Positions 54,874-62,785 of a stretch of 64,000 nt of DNA are shown piece by piece. Both the position numbers and the translations under genes were made by a program. The stretch spans positions 19,668 through 83,667 of the forward strand of contig NZ_SRXO01000029.1 of assembly GCF_008360935.1 (NCBI RefSeq), read 5' to 3'. Numbering within the stretch: position 1 is the stretch's first letter; the number at the start of each line of letters is the position of its first letter. Source of the DNA: Siccirubricoccus phaeus. Its GTDB lineage: Bacteria; Pseudomonadota; Alphaproteobacteria; Acetobacterales; Acetobacteraceae. The notes beneath the pieces were generated by a model. That model ran no database searches. It saw only the letters and a program-made list of their open reading frames with translations, and had not been told where the DNA came from.

Positions 54874-55756
54874 GTGTTCCCCGCAGGCGCGGGGATGAAC
54901 CGGCGCCGGGCGATGGGTGGTGGTTCACTATCGTGTGTTCCCCGCAGGCGCGGGGATGAACCGGCAGCCGGGTTGCGTGATCTGTCCTATTCGATGTGTT
55001 CCCCGCAGGCGCGGGGATGAACCGGGCGTGCCGCAGCTCGGTGCCGGCGCGATCTAGTGTTCCCCGCAGGCGCGGGGATGAACCGATGAACTGCGGCCGG
55101 CCAGGATAGGCGCCGATGTGTTCCCCGCAGGCGCGGGGATGAACCGGCTGCTCGGCGCGCCCACCACCACCGGCAGCAGTGTTCCCCGCAGGCGCGGGGA
55201 TGAACCGGTTGGCGCGCTGCCTCGGTGGGCGATTGTCGCGTGTTCCCCGCAGGCGCGGGGATGAACCGCCTTGGCTCGCCTCCTGCCGCAGGAGGCGCCC
55301 GTGTTCCCCGCAGGCGCGGGGATGAACCGATGCGATCTCCTGCCAGTGCAGCTCCGACACCGTGTTCCCCGCAGGCGCGGGGATGAACCGGGATCATCAC
55401 CCGATCTATGGTTCAGGCTCATGTGTTCCCCGCAGGCGCGGGGATGAACCGGCCGAGCTGGCCCGGCCGAAGAGCGGCCGCCAGTGTTCCCCACAGGCGC
55501 GGGGATGAACCGTATGCGACGACGTCCCGCTGCCGCGCCTTAGTGTGTTCCCCGCAGGCGCGGGGATGAACCGCAAATGGTGAATGCCATCGCTATCCTC
55601 CGTCCGTGTTCCCCGCAGGCGCGGGGATGAACCGGCAACATCGACGCCGGGCCGGAGACCTGAGCCGTGTTCCCCGCAGGCGCGGGGATGAACCGGCGAT
55701 ATGTTCGGCGGCTCGCCGCCGGGCCTTGTGTTCCCCGCAGGCGCGGGGATGAACCG
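54874..55756 (+). CRISPR. Type I-E CRISPR array: 15 repeats, 14 spacers
   Basis: Fifteen 29-base repeats, each beginning GTGTTCCCCG and ending GGGGATGAACCG, with the inner palindrome CCCCG...CGGGG, as in type I-E. Repeats begin every 61 bases, at 54874, 54935, 54996 and so on to 55728, so all 14 spacers are exactly 32 bases. Only repeat 11 (55484) differs (G to A at position 11), and no terminal repeat is degenerate. The array follows cas2 in the same orientation. Spacer 7 (55269-55300) is itself palindromic (CTCCTGCCGCAGGAG). No spacer matches were recognised by eye within the window. Confidence 0.98.
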
Positions 55757-55835
55757 GAGGACCAACGGGGAAACGGTCTTCCAGCCGAACCGGGAAACAG
55801 GAGTGAGATGCCGGGGGCGGCAGACTCAAGGGTTC

Positions 55836-55855
55836 AAAGGGCCTTTCGGCCCTTT
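55836..55855. terminator. AAAGGGCC-TTTC-GGCCCTTT hairpin
   Basis: Perfect stem-loop between the array and the convergent amidase gene. A preceding ACTCAAGGGTTC block is shared with the hairpin at 59011, which shows that the hairpin is part of a dispersed unit. Confidence 0.6.
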
Positions 55856-55901
55856 GCGGAGGGAGTTTGAGGGGTTGCGGCACTGCCGCAACGAGCCTCC
55901 C

Positions 55902-57167
55902 TCAAGTGGCGGCGCCGAGCATTGCGTAGGCGAGGGTCTCGGCGCCCGCGATGAAGTCCGCCTTCTCCATCGCCTCCTGCGGATTGTGGCTGCCATGCTG
56001 GTTGCGCACCAGCAGCATCGCGCTCGGGATGCCGGAGAGGCAGTACATCGCCGTGTCATGCCCCACGGTGGGGATGCGGCGCGTGCCGTGGCGCAGCCTG
56101 GCGGCGCTGGCTTCCAGCTTCGCCATCAGGCCGGGGTCCAGCGCCACGGGCGGCGTGCCCACTTCCGGTCCCAGCTCGAAGCGCACGCCGCGGCGCGCCT
56201 CGATCGCCGCGACGGTGCCGAAGAGCAGGTCGCGCGCCGCGGCGATGACCGCCGCGTCGGTGCCGCCGCAATTGAAGCTGAAGCGGATCTCGCCCGGCAC
56301 CTTGGTCATGGCGTGCTGCGCCGGGTCGGTCGCCACCTTGCCGATGGTGAAGACGAAATTGTCGTCGCCCGCGGCGATGCGCGATTCCCAGAAGCGGTCG
56401 AATTCCAGCACTAGCTCCGCGAGGGCGGTGACCGCGTCGCGGCGATAGGCCCGCGGCACGGCGGAAGCATGGCCGTACTCGCCGAGGATCCGCGCCTCCG
56501 GAAAGCGCAGATTGCCGCGGATGCCGGTGGCGATGCCGAGCGGGAGGCCGGCGCCTTCCAGCAGCGGCCCCTGCTCGATATGCAGCTCGAAGAAGCAGGC
56601 CAGGTCCTGCGGTCCCAGCACCGCGCCCGGCGCGCCGGGAATGTCCAGCGCCGCCATGTGCTCGCGCAGCGTCCGGCCGCTGTCGAAGCGGCGCAGCCCG
56701 CCGATCTCGGCCAGCGTCGAACGGCCCAGCATGAGCCGCGCGCCGAGATAGGCGGTGGCGAACCAGGGGCTTTCCTCGCCGCGCATGGCGATGGCGTGCA
56801 GCCCGCGCCGCGGCCTCGTGCCGCTGGCCTTCGCCGCCGCCAGTGCGGCCAGCGCCGCAACGGTGCCGGCCAGCCCGTCATAATTCCCGCCCTGCGGCAC
56901 CGAATCCAGATGCGAGCCGGCGCCGACCGAGGGCAGGGACGAGTCCTGCCCCGGCCAGCGGACATGCAGATTGCCATAGGGGTCCGCGACCGGGGCCAGC
57001 CCCCGCGCTTCCGCCCAGGCGATCACCGCAGCGGCCGCCTGCTGCTCGCCCTCGCCGAAGGCGGCGCGGGTGATGCCGGGGCCTTCCCGCGTGGCGTCGC
57101 CGATCGCCTCCATCAGCGCCCAGGCCGCCTCGGCCTCGGCGCGGATCGCCGCCGCGAAATCGCTCAT
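55902..57167 (-). CDS. Zn-dependent hydantoinase/carbamoylase (M20 family amidase)
   Basis: 421 residues of the N-carbamoyl-L-amino acid hydrolase/allantoate amidohydrolase group. Metal ligands are seen in GSHLDSVPQGGNYDG (His, Asp), RGEESPWF (Glu Glu), ELHIEQGPLLE (His) and the C-terminal NQHGSHNPQEAM (His), plus FNCGGTDAAV. It probably hydrolyses N-carbamoyl amino acids or ureido compounds. The start at 57167 (MSDFAAAIRAEAE) follows GGGGGAGGC and overlaps the stop of the upstream acyltransferase gene (ATGA), so the two form an operon. Confidence 0.92.
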   Translation of the reverse strand: MSDFAAAIRAEAEAAWALMEAIGDATREGPGITRAAFGEGEQQAAAAVIAWAEARGLAPVADPYGNLHVRWPGQDSSLPSVGAGSHLDSVPQGGNYDGLAGTVAALAALAAAKASGTRPRRGLHAIAMRGEESPWFATAYLGARLMLGRSTLAEIGGLRRFDSGRTLREHMAALDIPGAPGAVLGPQDLACFFELHIEQGPLLEGAGLPLGIATGIRGNLRFPEARILGEYGHASAVPRAYRRDAVTALAELVLEFDRFWESRIAAGDDNFVFTIGKVATDPAQHAMTKVPGEIRFSFNCGGTDAAVIAAARDLLFGTVAAIEARRGVRFELGPEVGTPPVALDPGLMAKLEASAARLRHGTRRIPTVGHDTAMYCLSGIPSAMLLVRNQHGSHNPQEAMEKADFIAGAETLAYAMLGAAT

Positions 57168-58342
57168 GCCTCCCCCTTGGCCTCGCACCCCTCCTGGCGA
57201 AAGGGGGACATGGTCGCCAGCGCCGCCATTTCCCGCTCCATCGCCGGCCGTTCCCGCGCCAGGAAATCATCCACCGCGCGCCGCAGCCCCTGATGCGCGA
57301 TCCAATGCGCGGAATAGGTGGGGGAGGGGAGATAGCCGCGCTGGATCTTGTGCTCGCCCTGCGCCCCGGCCTCGACGCGCGGCAGCCTGTGCTCGATGGC
57401 GAAGTCGATGGCGCGGTAGTAGCAGAGCTCGAAATGCAGGAAGGGCGCATCCGCCACGGCGCCCCAATTGCGGCCGTAGAGCGCCTCCGCCCCCAGCAGG
57501 TTCAGCGCGCCCGCCACCGGCTCGCCATCCCGCTCCGCCACCATCAGCACCACGCGGTCGCCCAGCGCCTCCCCCAGCATCGGCCAGAAGCGCTGGGTGA
57601 GATAGGCGCTGCGGCCCCATTTCTTGTCCGTGGTGGCGCGGTAGAAGCGGTGGAAGGCCTGCCAGTGGCGCGGCGTGATCTCGTGGCCTCGCAGCGTCTT
57701 CAGGGTAAAGCCGCTGGCGGCGGCGTCGCGCCGCTCGCGCTTCACCGCCTTGCGCTTGCGGCTGTTCAGCGCGCCGAGGAAGTCGTCGAAGCTGGCATAG
57801 CCGCGATTGTGCCAGTGGAATTGCGTACCGAGCCGGCGCAGCCAGCCCGTCTCGCCCAAGGCACGCCATTCGGCTTCCTCGCAGAAGGTGATGTGTACGG
57901 AGGACAGCCCAAGTTCCCCGCAGGCCTGCACCAGCGCCTGGCCCAGGGCCTCCGGCCTCAGCCCGCTGCCCGGCCGTACCAGCAGCCTTGGCCCAGGCAC
58001 CGGGCTGAAGGGGGCGCAGATCTGCAGCTTCGGGTAATAGCTGCCGCCCGCCCGCTCAAAGGCATCGGCCCAGGACCAGTCGAAGACGTATTCGCCCTGA
58101 CTGTGGCTCTTTGCATAGCAGGGCGCGCAGGCGAGGAGCTGGCCGCCGGGGCCGCGCAGCGCGAGGTGCTGCGGCAGCCAGCCCCGGTCCCCGGTGGCGC
58201 TGCCGCTGGCTTCCAGCGCGGCCAGGAAGGCGTGGCTGACGAAGGGGTTCCCGCCGCCGGCGCAGGCATCCCAATCCGCTGCCGCAATGTCGGTGATGCG
58301 CGGATGCAGGGTCAGGGTGAGGTCTGGGGCGCTATCGGGCAT
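57164..58342 (-). CDS. FemAB/GNAT-like acyltransferase (DUF482, COG3146)
   Basis: 392 residues. Family landmarks: NPFVSHAFLAALEASGS, YVFDWSWADAFERAGGSYYP KLQ-like text, FHWHNRGYASFDDFLGALNS, the basic RKRKAVKRERRDAA, and the C-terminal EAGAQGEHKIQRGYLPSPTY. These are typical of DUF482 proteins, which have a double GNAT (Fem-like) fold and are probably amino-acyl or acyl transferases. The physiological substrate is unknown. ATG 58342 (MPDSAPDLTLTLH) is preferred to 58360. It overlaps and precedes the amidase gene. Confidence 0.88.
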   Translation of the reverse strand: MPDSAPDLTLTLHPRITDIAAADWDACAGGGNPFVSHAFLAALEASGSATGDRGWLPQHLALRGPGGQLLACAPCYAKSHSQGEYVFDWSWADAFERAGGSYYPKLQICAPFSPVPGPRLLVRPGSGLRPEALGQALVQACGELGLSSVHITFCEEAEWRALGETGWLRRLGTQFHWHNRGYASFDDFLGALNSRKRKAVKRERRDAAASGFTLKTLRGHEITPRHWQAFHRFYRATTDKKWGRSAYLTQRFWPMLGEALGDRVVLMVAERDGEPVAGALNLLGAEALYGRNWGAVADAPFLHFELCYYRAIDFAIEHRLPRVEAGAQGEHKIQRGYLPSPTYSAHWIAHQGLRRAVDDFLARERPAMEREMAALATMSPFRQEGCEAKGEA

Positions 58343-58402
58343 CGCCCGCAGCATGTGCACCGCAGCATGGTTAGGGCAAGGGCGGAGCGGCCCTGCTCCG
58401 GC

Positions 58403-58509
58403 CTAGAGCGGGATCGGTTGAGCTGCGCTCACCCGCCCCGCTCTAGCTCATTGTTCGGTCGCGTGATTCACGGTTTCGGTCGATTCGACCTCAACCGATC
58501 ACGCTCTAG
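58403..58509 (+). repeat. Palindromic element family A, copy 4
   Basis: CTAGAGCGGGATCGGTTGAG ... CTCAACCGATCACGCTCTAG, nearly identical to copy 2. Its last bases (CTA, 58506-58508) form the TAG stop codon of the RidA gene on the reverse strand. Confidence 0.94.
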
Positions 58510-58970
58510 GCGAATTCGAACATCCCCTCGACCTCGACGGTTGCGTCGCCGGGCAGGGAGGGCACGCCGATGGTGGTGCGGGCATGCCGGCCGGCATCGC
58601 CGAAGATGGCGACGGCAAGGTCCGAGGCGCCGTTCATCACCACCGCGTGCTGGGTGAATTCCGGCCCCGCCGCGATGAAGCCGCCCAGCCGCACCACCCG
58701 GGTCACCCGGTCCAGATCGCCGATCGCCGCCTGGAGCTGGGCGGCGAGGTTCACGAAGCAGAGCCTGGCCGCCTGCTGCGCCGTCTCGATCGAGACGCCC
58801 GCCCCCACCTTGCCGGTGAAGACGATCTTCCCGTCCTGCAACGGGATCTGGCCGGAGATGACGACGAGCTTCCCGGTGACGTTGTAGGCGACATAGTTGG
58901 CGATGGGCGCCGCCGGGGTGGGGAGGGCGATGCCGAGTTCGGCCAGCTTCGCCGCGATCTTTCCAGCCAT
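58506..58970 (-). CDS. RidA (YjgF/YER057c/UK114) family protein
   Basis: 154 residues, the longer RidA subgroup. Motifs: GKLVVISGQIPLQDGKIVFT, RLCFVNLAAQLQAAIGDLDR, VVRLGGFIAAGPEFTQHAVV and RHARTTIGVPSLPGDATVEV EG, where the Arg that binds carboxylates is in A-R-T-T-I-G. The canonical enzyme deaminates enamines/imines; subgroup members may act otherwise. The TAG stop is donated by a palindromic element. The start at 58970 follows GGAG-like sequence (GAGGAGATCACGCC). Confidence 0.93.
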   Translation of the reverse strand: MAGKIAAKLAELGIALPTPAAPIANYVAYNVTGKLVVISGQIPLQDGKIVFTGKVGAGVSIETAQQAARLCFVNLAAQLQAAIGDLDRVTRVVRLGGFIAAGPEFTQHAVVMNGASDLAVAIFGDAGRHARTTIGVPSLPGDATVEVEGMFEFA

Positions 58971-59010
58971 GGCGTGATCTCCTCACCGACGGGTGCAAGA
59001 CTCAAGGGTC

Positions 59011-59030
59011 CAAGGGCCTTTCGGCCCTTG
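59011..59030. terminator. CAAGGGCC-TTTC-GGCCCTTG hairpin
   Basis: Perfect stem-loop upstream of ridA, sharing its ACTCAAGGGTCC context with the hairpin at 55836. It may end transcription of neighbouring genes. Confidence 0.55.
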
Positions 59031-59101
59031 GCGGGTGGGGTCCGGGAGAGGGTCGCGCCGTGAGGCGCGCCTGGCGGCGCGACGCCCTCCCATGGAGTCC
59101 A

Positions 59102-59218
59102 GTGTCCCGATTCCGCAGTCCTGCGGACTTCGCTCTCGGGCCACTGGCTTGTGGTTTCAGTGGCCTGCTTGTCCGCTGCGTTCGCTGGAAATCCAGCGAC
59201 CTTCGCGGGCAGGACACT
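59102..59218 (-). repeat. Dispersed repeat family D, copy 2
   Basis: The reverse complement of the repeat at 5390-5500, at roughly 80% identity by eye. It abuts the stop of the TSCPD gene (CTAG at 59217-59220). Confidence 0.85.
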
Positions 59219-60767
59219 AGCTCACCAGCTTCAGCGCCCGCCGCCTTCCGCGCGGGCTGGCCGCCGGCATTTCCGGCAGGTCGAGCGGCAGCAGCGGCGC
59301 CTGCTGCGCGGCGCTGCCCACCGCGTCGCCCAGGCAATCCTCCTCGCTCGGCTGCGGCAGGTCCCGCCGGCCGAGATAGTCCAGCGCCAGCCGCCGGAAG
59401 GCCCAGTCCAGCACCGAGGTGGCGCGGGGGATGGCGGGGTCGCCCTCCACCATGCCGCAGGGGCCGAAGCGGGTATAGGCGAAGGCCTCGACATACTCCG
59501 CCAGCGGCACGCCCTGCTGCAGGCCGAGCGAGACGGCATGCGCAAAGGCATCCATCAGGCTGCGGAAGGCGGCACCTTCCTTGGAGAGGCTGAAGGCGAC
59601 CTCCAGCAGCTTGCCCTGCTCGTCCTCAGCGGTGCGCAGCGCCACGCGGTGGCCGCCCACCGAGACGTGCAGCGTGGTGCCGGCATGCCGCCGCAGCGGC
59701 GCCTGGGATTTGGGCGCCGGCCGGGCCCAGGGGCGCGCAATCGCGGGGAGGGCGACCGGCGCCGGCGGGGCGGCGTGCAGGAAGGGCGCCACCGCTTCCC
59801 GCATCGCGTCACGCGCCAGCTCGGAGACCGGCGCCAGCAGGGCGCCGACGCGATCCGGATGCAGGCGGGTGGCGAGCATGGCGGCGCGGGTCGGCACCTC
59901 CGCCCAATGGGAGGAGCCATCGCCGGCCTCGGTCAGCACCGGGCGGGTGGAGCCGGGGGCGGGGGCGATGCCGCCCGTCTCGGCGCCCAGCAGGGCCTCC
60001 ACCGCATCCGGCAAAGCGAGGGCCAGCAGCGCCTGATGGCGCAGCCCGGGGGCGGCGGCGGCGGCATCCAGCGCCGCGCGGGCGGCGGCGGCCAGGCCCG
60101 GCACCGGCGTCGCCGCCGGCGGCATGGGCCAGAGCAGCGCCACCGGCTCCCGCGCCCCGAGTCGCGCGGCGATCCGGCCGCTTTCGGCCTCCGCCGCGCC
60201 GCGGGTCAGGGCGGCGATGCCGGCGGCGGTCGCCCGCGCCTCGGCGCTGTCATAGGGCAGGCCGAGCCCGGCCAGCAGCCCGGCCAGATCGGCGAAGCCC
60301 AGCCGCAGCCGCTGCGCGCGACCGCCGGAAAGCGCCTCCAGCGCCCGCACGCCCAGGGCGCAGGCCTCGGCATAGCCCTCCAGGTCGAAGCCGCCCTCCG
60401 GCTCCAGGAAGGCCGGCAGGTTGAGGACGAAGCGGGTTTCCCGCCCGCCGGCCCAGGCCTCGGCGCCGGCGCTGCCGCGGCGGGTCAGCAGCAGGGCGCG
60501 CAGCCCTTCCGCCAGATGCCGGGCGCCGGCCTCCTCCAGCAGGCCGGATTTCCGGCCGGCGGCGAGGACGCGGCGAATCCAGGCCTCGGCGGCGCCGGGC
60601 AGGCTGGCGGGGCGGCTGGCCGGCGCCAGGGCGGCCAGCGCCGCGGCGGCCTCCGCCTCCCATTCCGGCGGCAGCGCCACCGGGCGCGGCTCCGCATCCG
60701 GATCCGCCGCCGCACGTTGGCGCCGCAGCGCCAGACCATCCCAGAGAGTGCCCTGATAGCGTCGCAT
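59217..60767 (-). CDS. TSCPD domain protein (relative of the NrdJ C-terminus)
   Basis: 516 residues. The C-terminal 150 residues match the TSCPD domain of adenosylcobalamin-dependent ribonucleotide reductase: HVSVGGHRVALRTAEDEQGK, EGAAFRSLMDAFAHAVSLGL, QGVPLAEYVEAFAYTRFGPC and ATSVLDWAFRRLALDYLGRR. The preceding 350 residues are low in motifs but contain EGYAEACALGVRALEALSGG and LALALPDAVEALLGAETGGI, echoing the reductase barrel without its active-site Cys or radical residues. It may be a decayed or repurposed NrdJ relative. The start at 60767 is weakly supported; 60800 is possible. Confidence 0.72.
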   Translation of the reverse strand: MRRYQGTLWDGLALRRQRAAADPDAEPRPVALPPEWEAEAAAALAALAPASRPASLPGAAEAWIRRVLAAGRKSGLLEEAGARHLAEGLRALLLTRRGSAGAEAWAGGRETRFVLNLPAFLEPEGGFDLEGYAEACALGVRALEALSGGRAQRLRLGFADLAGLLAGLGLPYDSAEARATAAGIAALTRGAAEAESGRIAARLGAREPVALLWPMPPAATPVPGLAAAARAALDAAAAAPGLRHQALLALALPDAVEALLGAETGGIAPAPGSTRPVLTEAGDGSSHWAEVPTRAAMLATRLHPDRVGALLAPVSELARDAMREAVAPFLHAAPPAPVALPAIARPWARPAPKSQAPLRRHAGTTLHVSVGGHRVALRTAEDEQGKLLEVAFSLSKEGAAFRSLMDAFAHAVSLGLQQGVPLAEYVEAFAYTRFGPCGMVEGDPAIPRATSVLDWAFRRLALDYLGRRDLPQPSEEDCLGDAVGSAAQQAPLLPLDLPEMPAASPRGRRRALKLVS

Positions 60768-60970
60768 GGCAGGGATGCTAAGGCCATCCTCCCTCTGCAT
60801 CTAGGGGGCAGGCGGGGTTCATACCGCAATATCCTGTGGATATGCGGGCGGGCCCCTCGGCCCCGGCGGGCCGGCCCGCGCCCCGTCGCGCGCCCTGCTT
60901 TGCGCGCCGCGCCGCAGCATGCGATACCGCCCCGGATGGCCCCTCCCTGGGCCCCTTGCCGAGGAGCTCC

Positions 60971-61330
60971 ATGTCCTTCCTGCTGCGCCTCACCTCCAGG
61001 CTCACCGGCCGCCAGGTCGGCACCGACCGCTTCGGCAATGTCTATTTCGAGAGCCGCCGGCTGCAGCCCATCTACAACCGCCCCCGCCGCTGGGCGATCT
61101 ACGCCAATGGCGGGCGGGAACCCACGGTGGTGCCGCCGGAATGGCATGCCTGGCTGCACCACACGGTGCCCGAGCCGCTGCCGGAGCAGAAGCGCTACCC
61201 CTGGCAGAAGGAACACCGGCCGAACCTGACCGGCACGCCGGAAAGCTACCGCCCGGCCGGCCATGACTATGTCGGCGGCCGGCGCCAGGTGAGCGGCGGC
61301 GATTACGAAGCCTGGACCCCGGGCGCCTGA
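60971..61330 (+). CDS. NADH:ubiquinone oxidoreductase subunit NDUFA12 family
   Basis: 119 residues. Motifs VGTDRFGNVYFESRRLQ, RRWAIYANGGREPTVVPPEW HAWLHH-like text and PYPWQKEHRPNLTGTPES-like sequence are typical of alphaproteobacterial homologues of the mitochondrial complex I accessory subunit NDUFA12 (B17.2). It starts at 60971 (MSFLLRLTSR) after GAGGAG. It leads the mlaD-DUF2155 cluster, an arrangement seen widely in alphaproteobacteria. Confidence 0.95.
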   Translation: MSFLLRLTSRLTGRQVGTDRFGNVYFESRRLQPIYNRPRRWAIYANGGREPTVVPPEWHAWLHHTVPEPLPEQKRYPWQKEHRPNLTGTPESYRPAGHDYVGGRRQVSGGDYEAWTPGA

Positions 61331-61335
61331 GCGGC

Positions 61336-61866
61336 ATGCAGGGGCGCAGCCTGGCGGAGGTGGCGACCGGCGCAGTGGTGCTGGTGGTGGCCGCGATATT
61401 CCTGGCCTATGCCGTGCTGCATAGCGGCCGCGGCGCGGTGGTGGCGGAAGGCATGCAGCTCCGGGCGCGGTTCGACCGCATCGACGGCATCGCCAACGGC
61501 GCCGATGTCCGCATCGCCGGCGTCAAGGTCGGCACCGTCACCAACAGCCGGATCGACCCGGAGACCTTCGGCGCCGAGCTGACGCTGCGGGTGGACCGCA
61601 GCCTGCGCCTGCCGGACGACACCTCGGCCGAGATCACCTCGGAAGGGCTGCTGGGGGGCAAATACGTCTCCCTGGTGCCGGGCGGCAGCGAGAAGACCCT
61701 GGCCGATGGCGGGCGGATCACGGAGACGCAGGGCTCGGTCAGCCTTGAATCCCTGCTGGGGCGCTTCATTTTCTCCGTCACGCAGATGAACACCTCCAAC
61801 GCCCAACAGCAGCAGCAACAGCAGGATGCGCCGGCGACGGGCGGCGGCGGCAGCGCGCCGCGATGA
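61336..61866 (+). CDS. mlaD: Outer-membrane lipid asymmetry protein MlaD
   Basis: 176 residues. One N-terminal membrane helix (VATGAVVLVVAAIFLAYAVL) and an MCE domain with LRARFDRIDGIANGADVRIA, VKVGTVTNSRIDP and SAEITSEGLLGGKYVSLVPG. It is the periplasmic hexameric component of the Mla phospholipid transporter. The C-terminal tail has a poly-Gln run (QQQQQQQ). No mlaE/mlaF here. The stop overlaps the next small gene by ATGA. Confidence 0.95.
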   Translation: MQGRSLAEVATGAVVLVVAAIFLAYAVLHSGRGAVVAEGMQLRARFDRIDGIANGADVRIAGVKVGTVTNSRIDPETFGAELTLRVDRSLRLPDDTSAEITSEGLLGGKYVSLVPGGSEKTLADGGRITETQGSVSLESLLGRFIFSVTQMNTSNAQQQQQQQDAPATGGGGSAPR

Positions 61867-62081
61867 GCACGGCGGCCCCCGCCACCTGGCCGGGCGCCGA
61901 TGGCGCGCCGATCTCCTGCCGGGAGAAGCTGAAGGTGCTGGCGGAGAATCACAACGAGCTGGCGCAGGTGATGCGGGACGCCTTCGAGGATGCGGTGCTG
62001 ATGGGGGTGGATGAGGCGGCGATGCGCGACATCCTCACCCGGCTGGTCGCCGAGCTGCCCAGCCCGAAGCGGCGCGGCTAG
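61863..62081 (+). CDS. Conserved small protein between mlaD and DUF2155
   Basis: 72 residues. The core CREKLKVLAENHNELAQVMR DAFEDAV-like helix is acidic and probably alpha-helical, and it looks conserved in related genomes by its codon pattern. Its function is unknown. It overlaps mlaD (ATGA) and is followed 14 bases later by the DUF2155 gene; position suggests a role with the Mla or complex I-linked cluster. Confidence 0.75.
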   Translation: MSTAAPATWPGADGAPISCREKLKVLAENHNELAQVMRDAFEDAVLMGVDEAAMRDILTRLVAELPSPKRRG

Positions 62082-62094
62082 GGCCTGCCGGGCA

Positions 62095-62619
62095 ATGGGT
62101 ATCGGGCCGGTCCTGCGGGGGGCCTCCACGGCCGGGGTGCCGGGATGGCCGGGCCCCGCGGCGATTGCCGCGGCGCCGGCGCCGCCTGGCCGGGCGCACC
62201 GCCGGCCTCGCCGGCGCGGGGGCCTCTCCCCGGGGCGTGCGGGGCTGCTGCTGGCGGCGCTGCTGGTCTTCCCGCTGGTCCTCCGCCTGGCCCCGGCGGC
62301 GGCGCAGGATGGCGAGGAATGGCAGCCGAAGCGCACCGCCGAGCTGCAATTGCTGGACAAGGTGACGGCGCGGATCTCCGTCCTCCGCGCCACGGTGGGG
62401 CAGCCGGCCAGCTTCGGCACCCTCAGCATCAACATCGCCGCCTGCAACGCCAGGCCGCCGGATGAGGTGCCGGATGCCGCCGCCTGGATGGAGGTGCGGG
62501 ACAGCCGCCGCCCGGCCGAGACCCAGCTCGTCTTCCGCGGCTGGATGTTCGCCAACAATCCGGCGGTCTCGATGCTGGAGCACCCGGTCTACGATCTGCG
62601 GATCCTCGAGTGCAAATGA
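62095..62619 (+). CDS. DUF2155 family exported protein
   Basis: 174 residues. A long basic N-terminus precedes the hydrophobic segment AGLLLAALLVFPLVLRLAPA. The mature DUF2155 domain has LQLLDKVTARISVLRATVGQ, SFGTLSINIAACNARPPDEV and FRGWMFANNPAVSMLEHPVY DLR. DUF2155 is an alphaproteobacterial periplasmic family of unknown function found next to mlaD. The start at 62095 is uncertain; a later start would shorten the leader. Confidence 0.88.
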   Translation: MGIGPVLRGASTAGVPGWPGPAAIAAAPAPPGRAHRRPRRRGGLSPGRAGLLLAALLVFPLVLRLAPAAAQDGEEWQPKRTAELQLLDKVTARISVLRATVGQPASFGTLSINIAACNARPPDEVPDAAAWMEVRDSRRPAETQLVFRGWMFANNPAVSMLEHPVYDLRILECK

Positions 62620-62631
62620 GCCACGCTGCTT

Positions 62632-62785
62632 CCTCCGCCGCGGGGCGGGGAAGGGCTGGGGTAGGGGTGTGAGCCTGCCGCTGCGCCGGCCGGCCGGTCG
62701 CCTCCGCGGGCCGGGCAGGGCTGGAGGCGCGGATGGTGGCTGAAACGCACCCCCACCCCAGCCCTCCCCCGCAAGGCGGGGGAGG
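62632..62785. repeat. Long inverted repeat around the MBL gene start
   Basis: Left arm 62632-62672 (GAAGGGCTGGGGTAGGGGTG) pairs with right arm 62741-62785 (CACCCCCACCCCAGCCCTCC) over about 40 bases with few mismatches. The right arm is within the first codons of the downstream gene. This is a known type of spurious-peptide element (H-P-H-P-S-P-P-P-Q). Confidence 0.85.
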
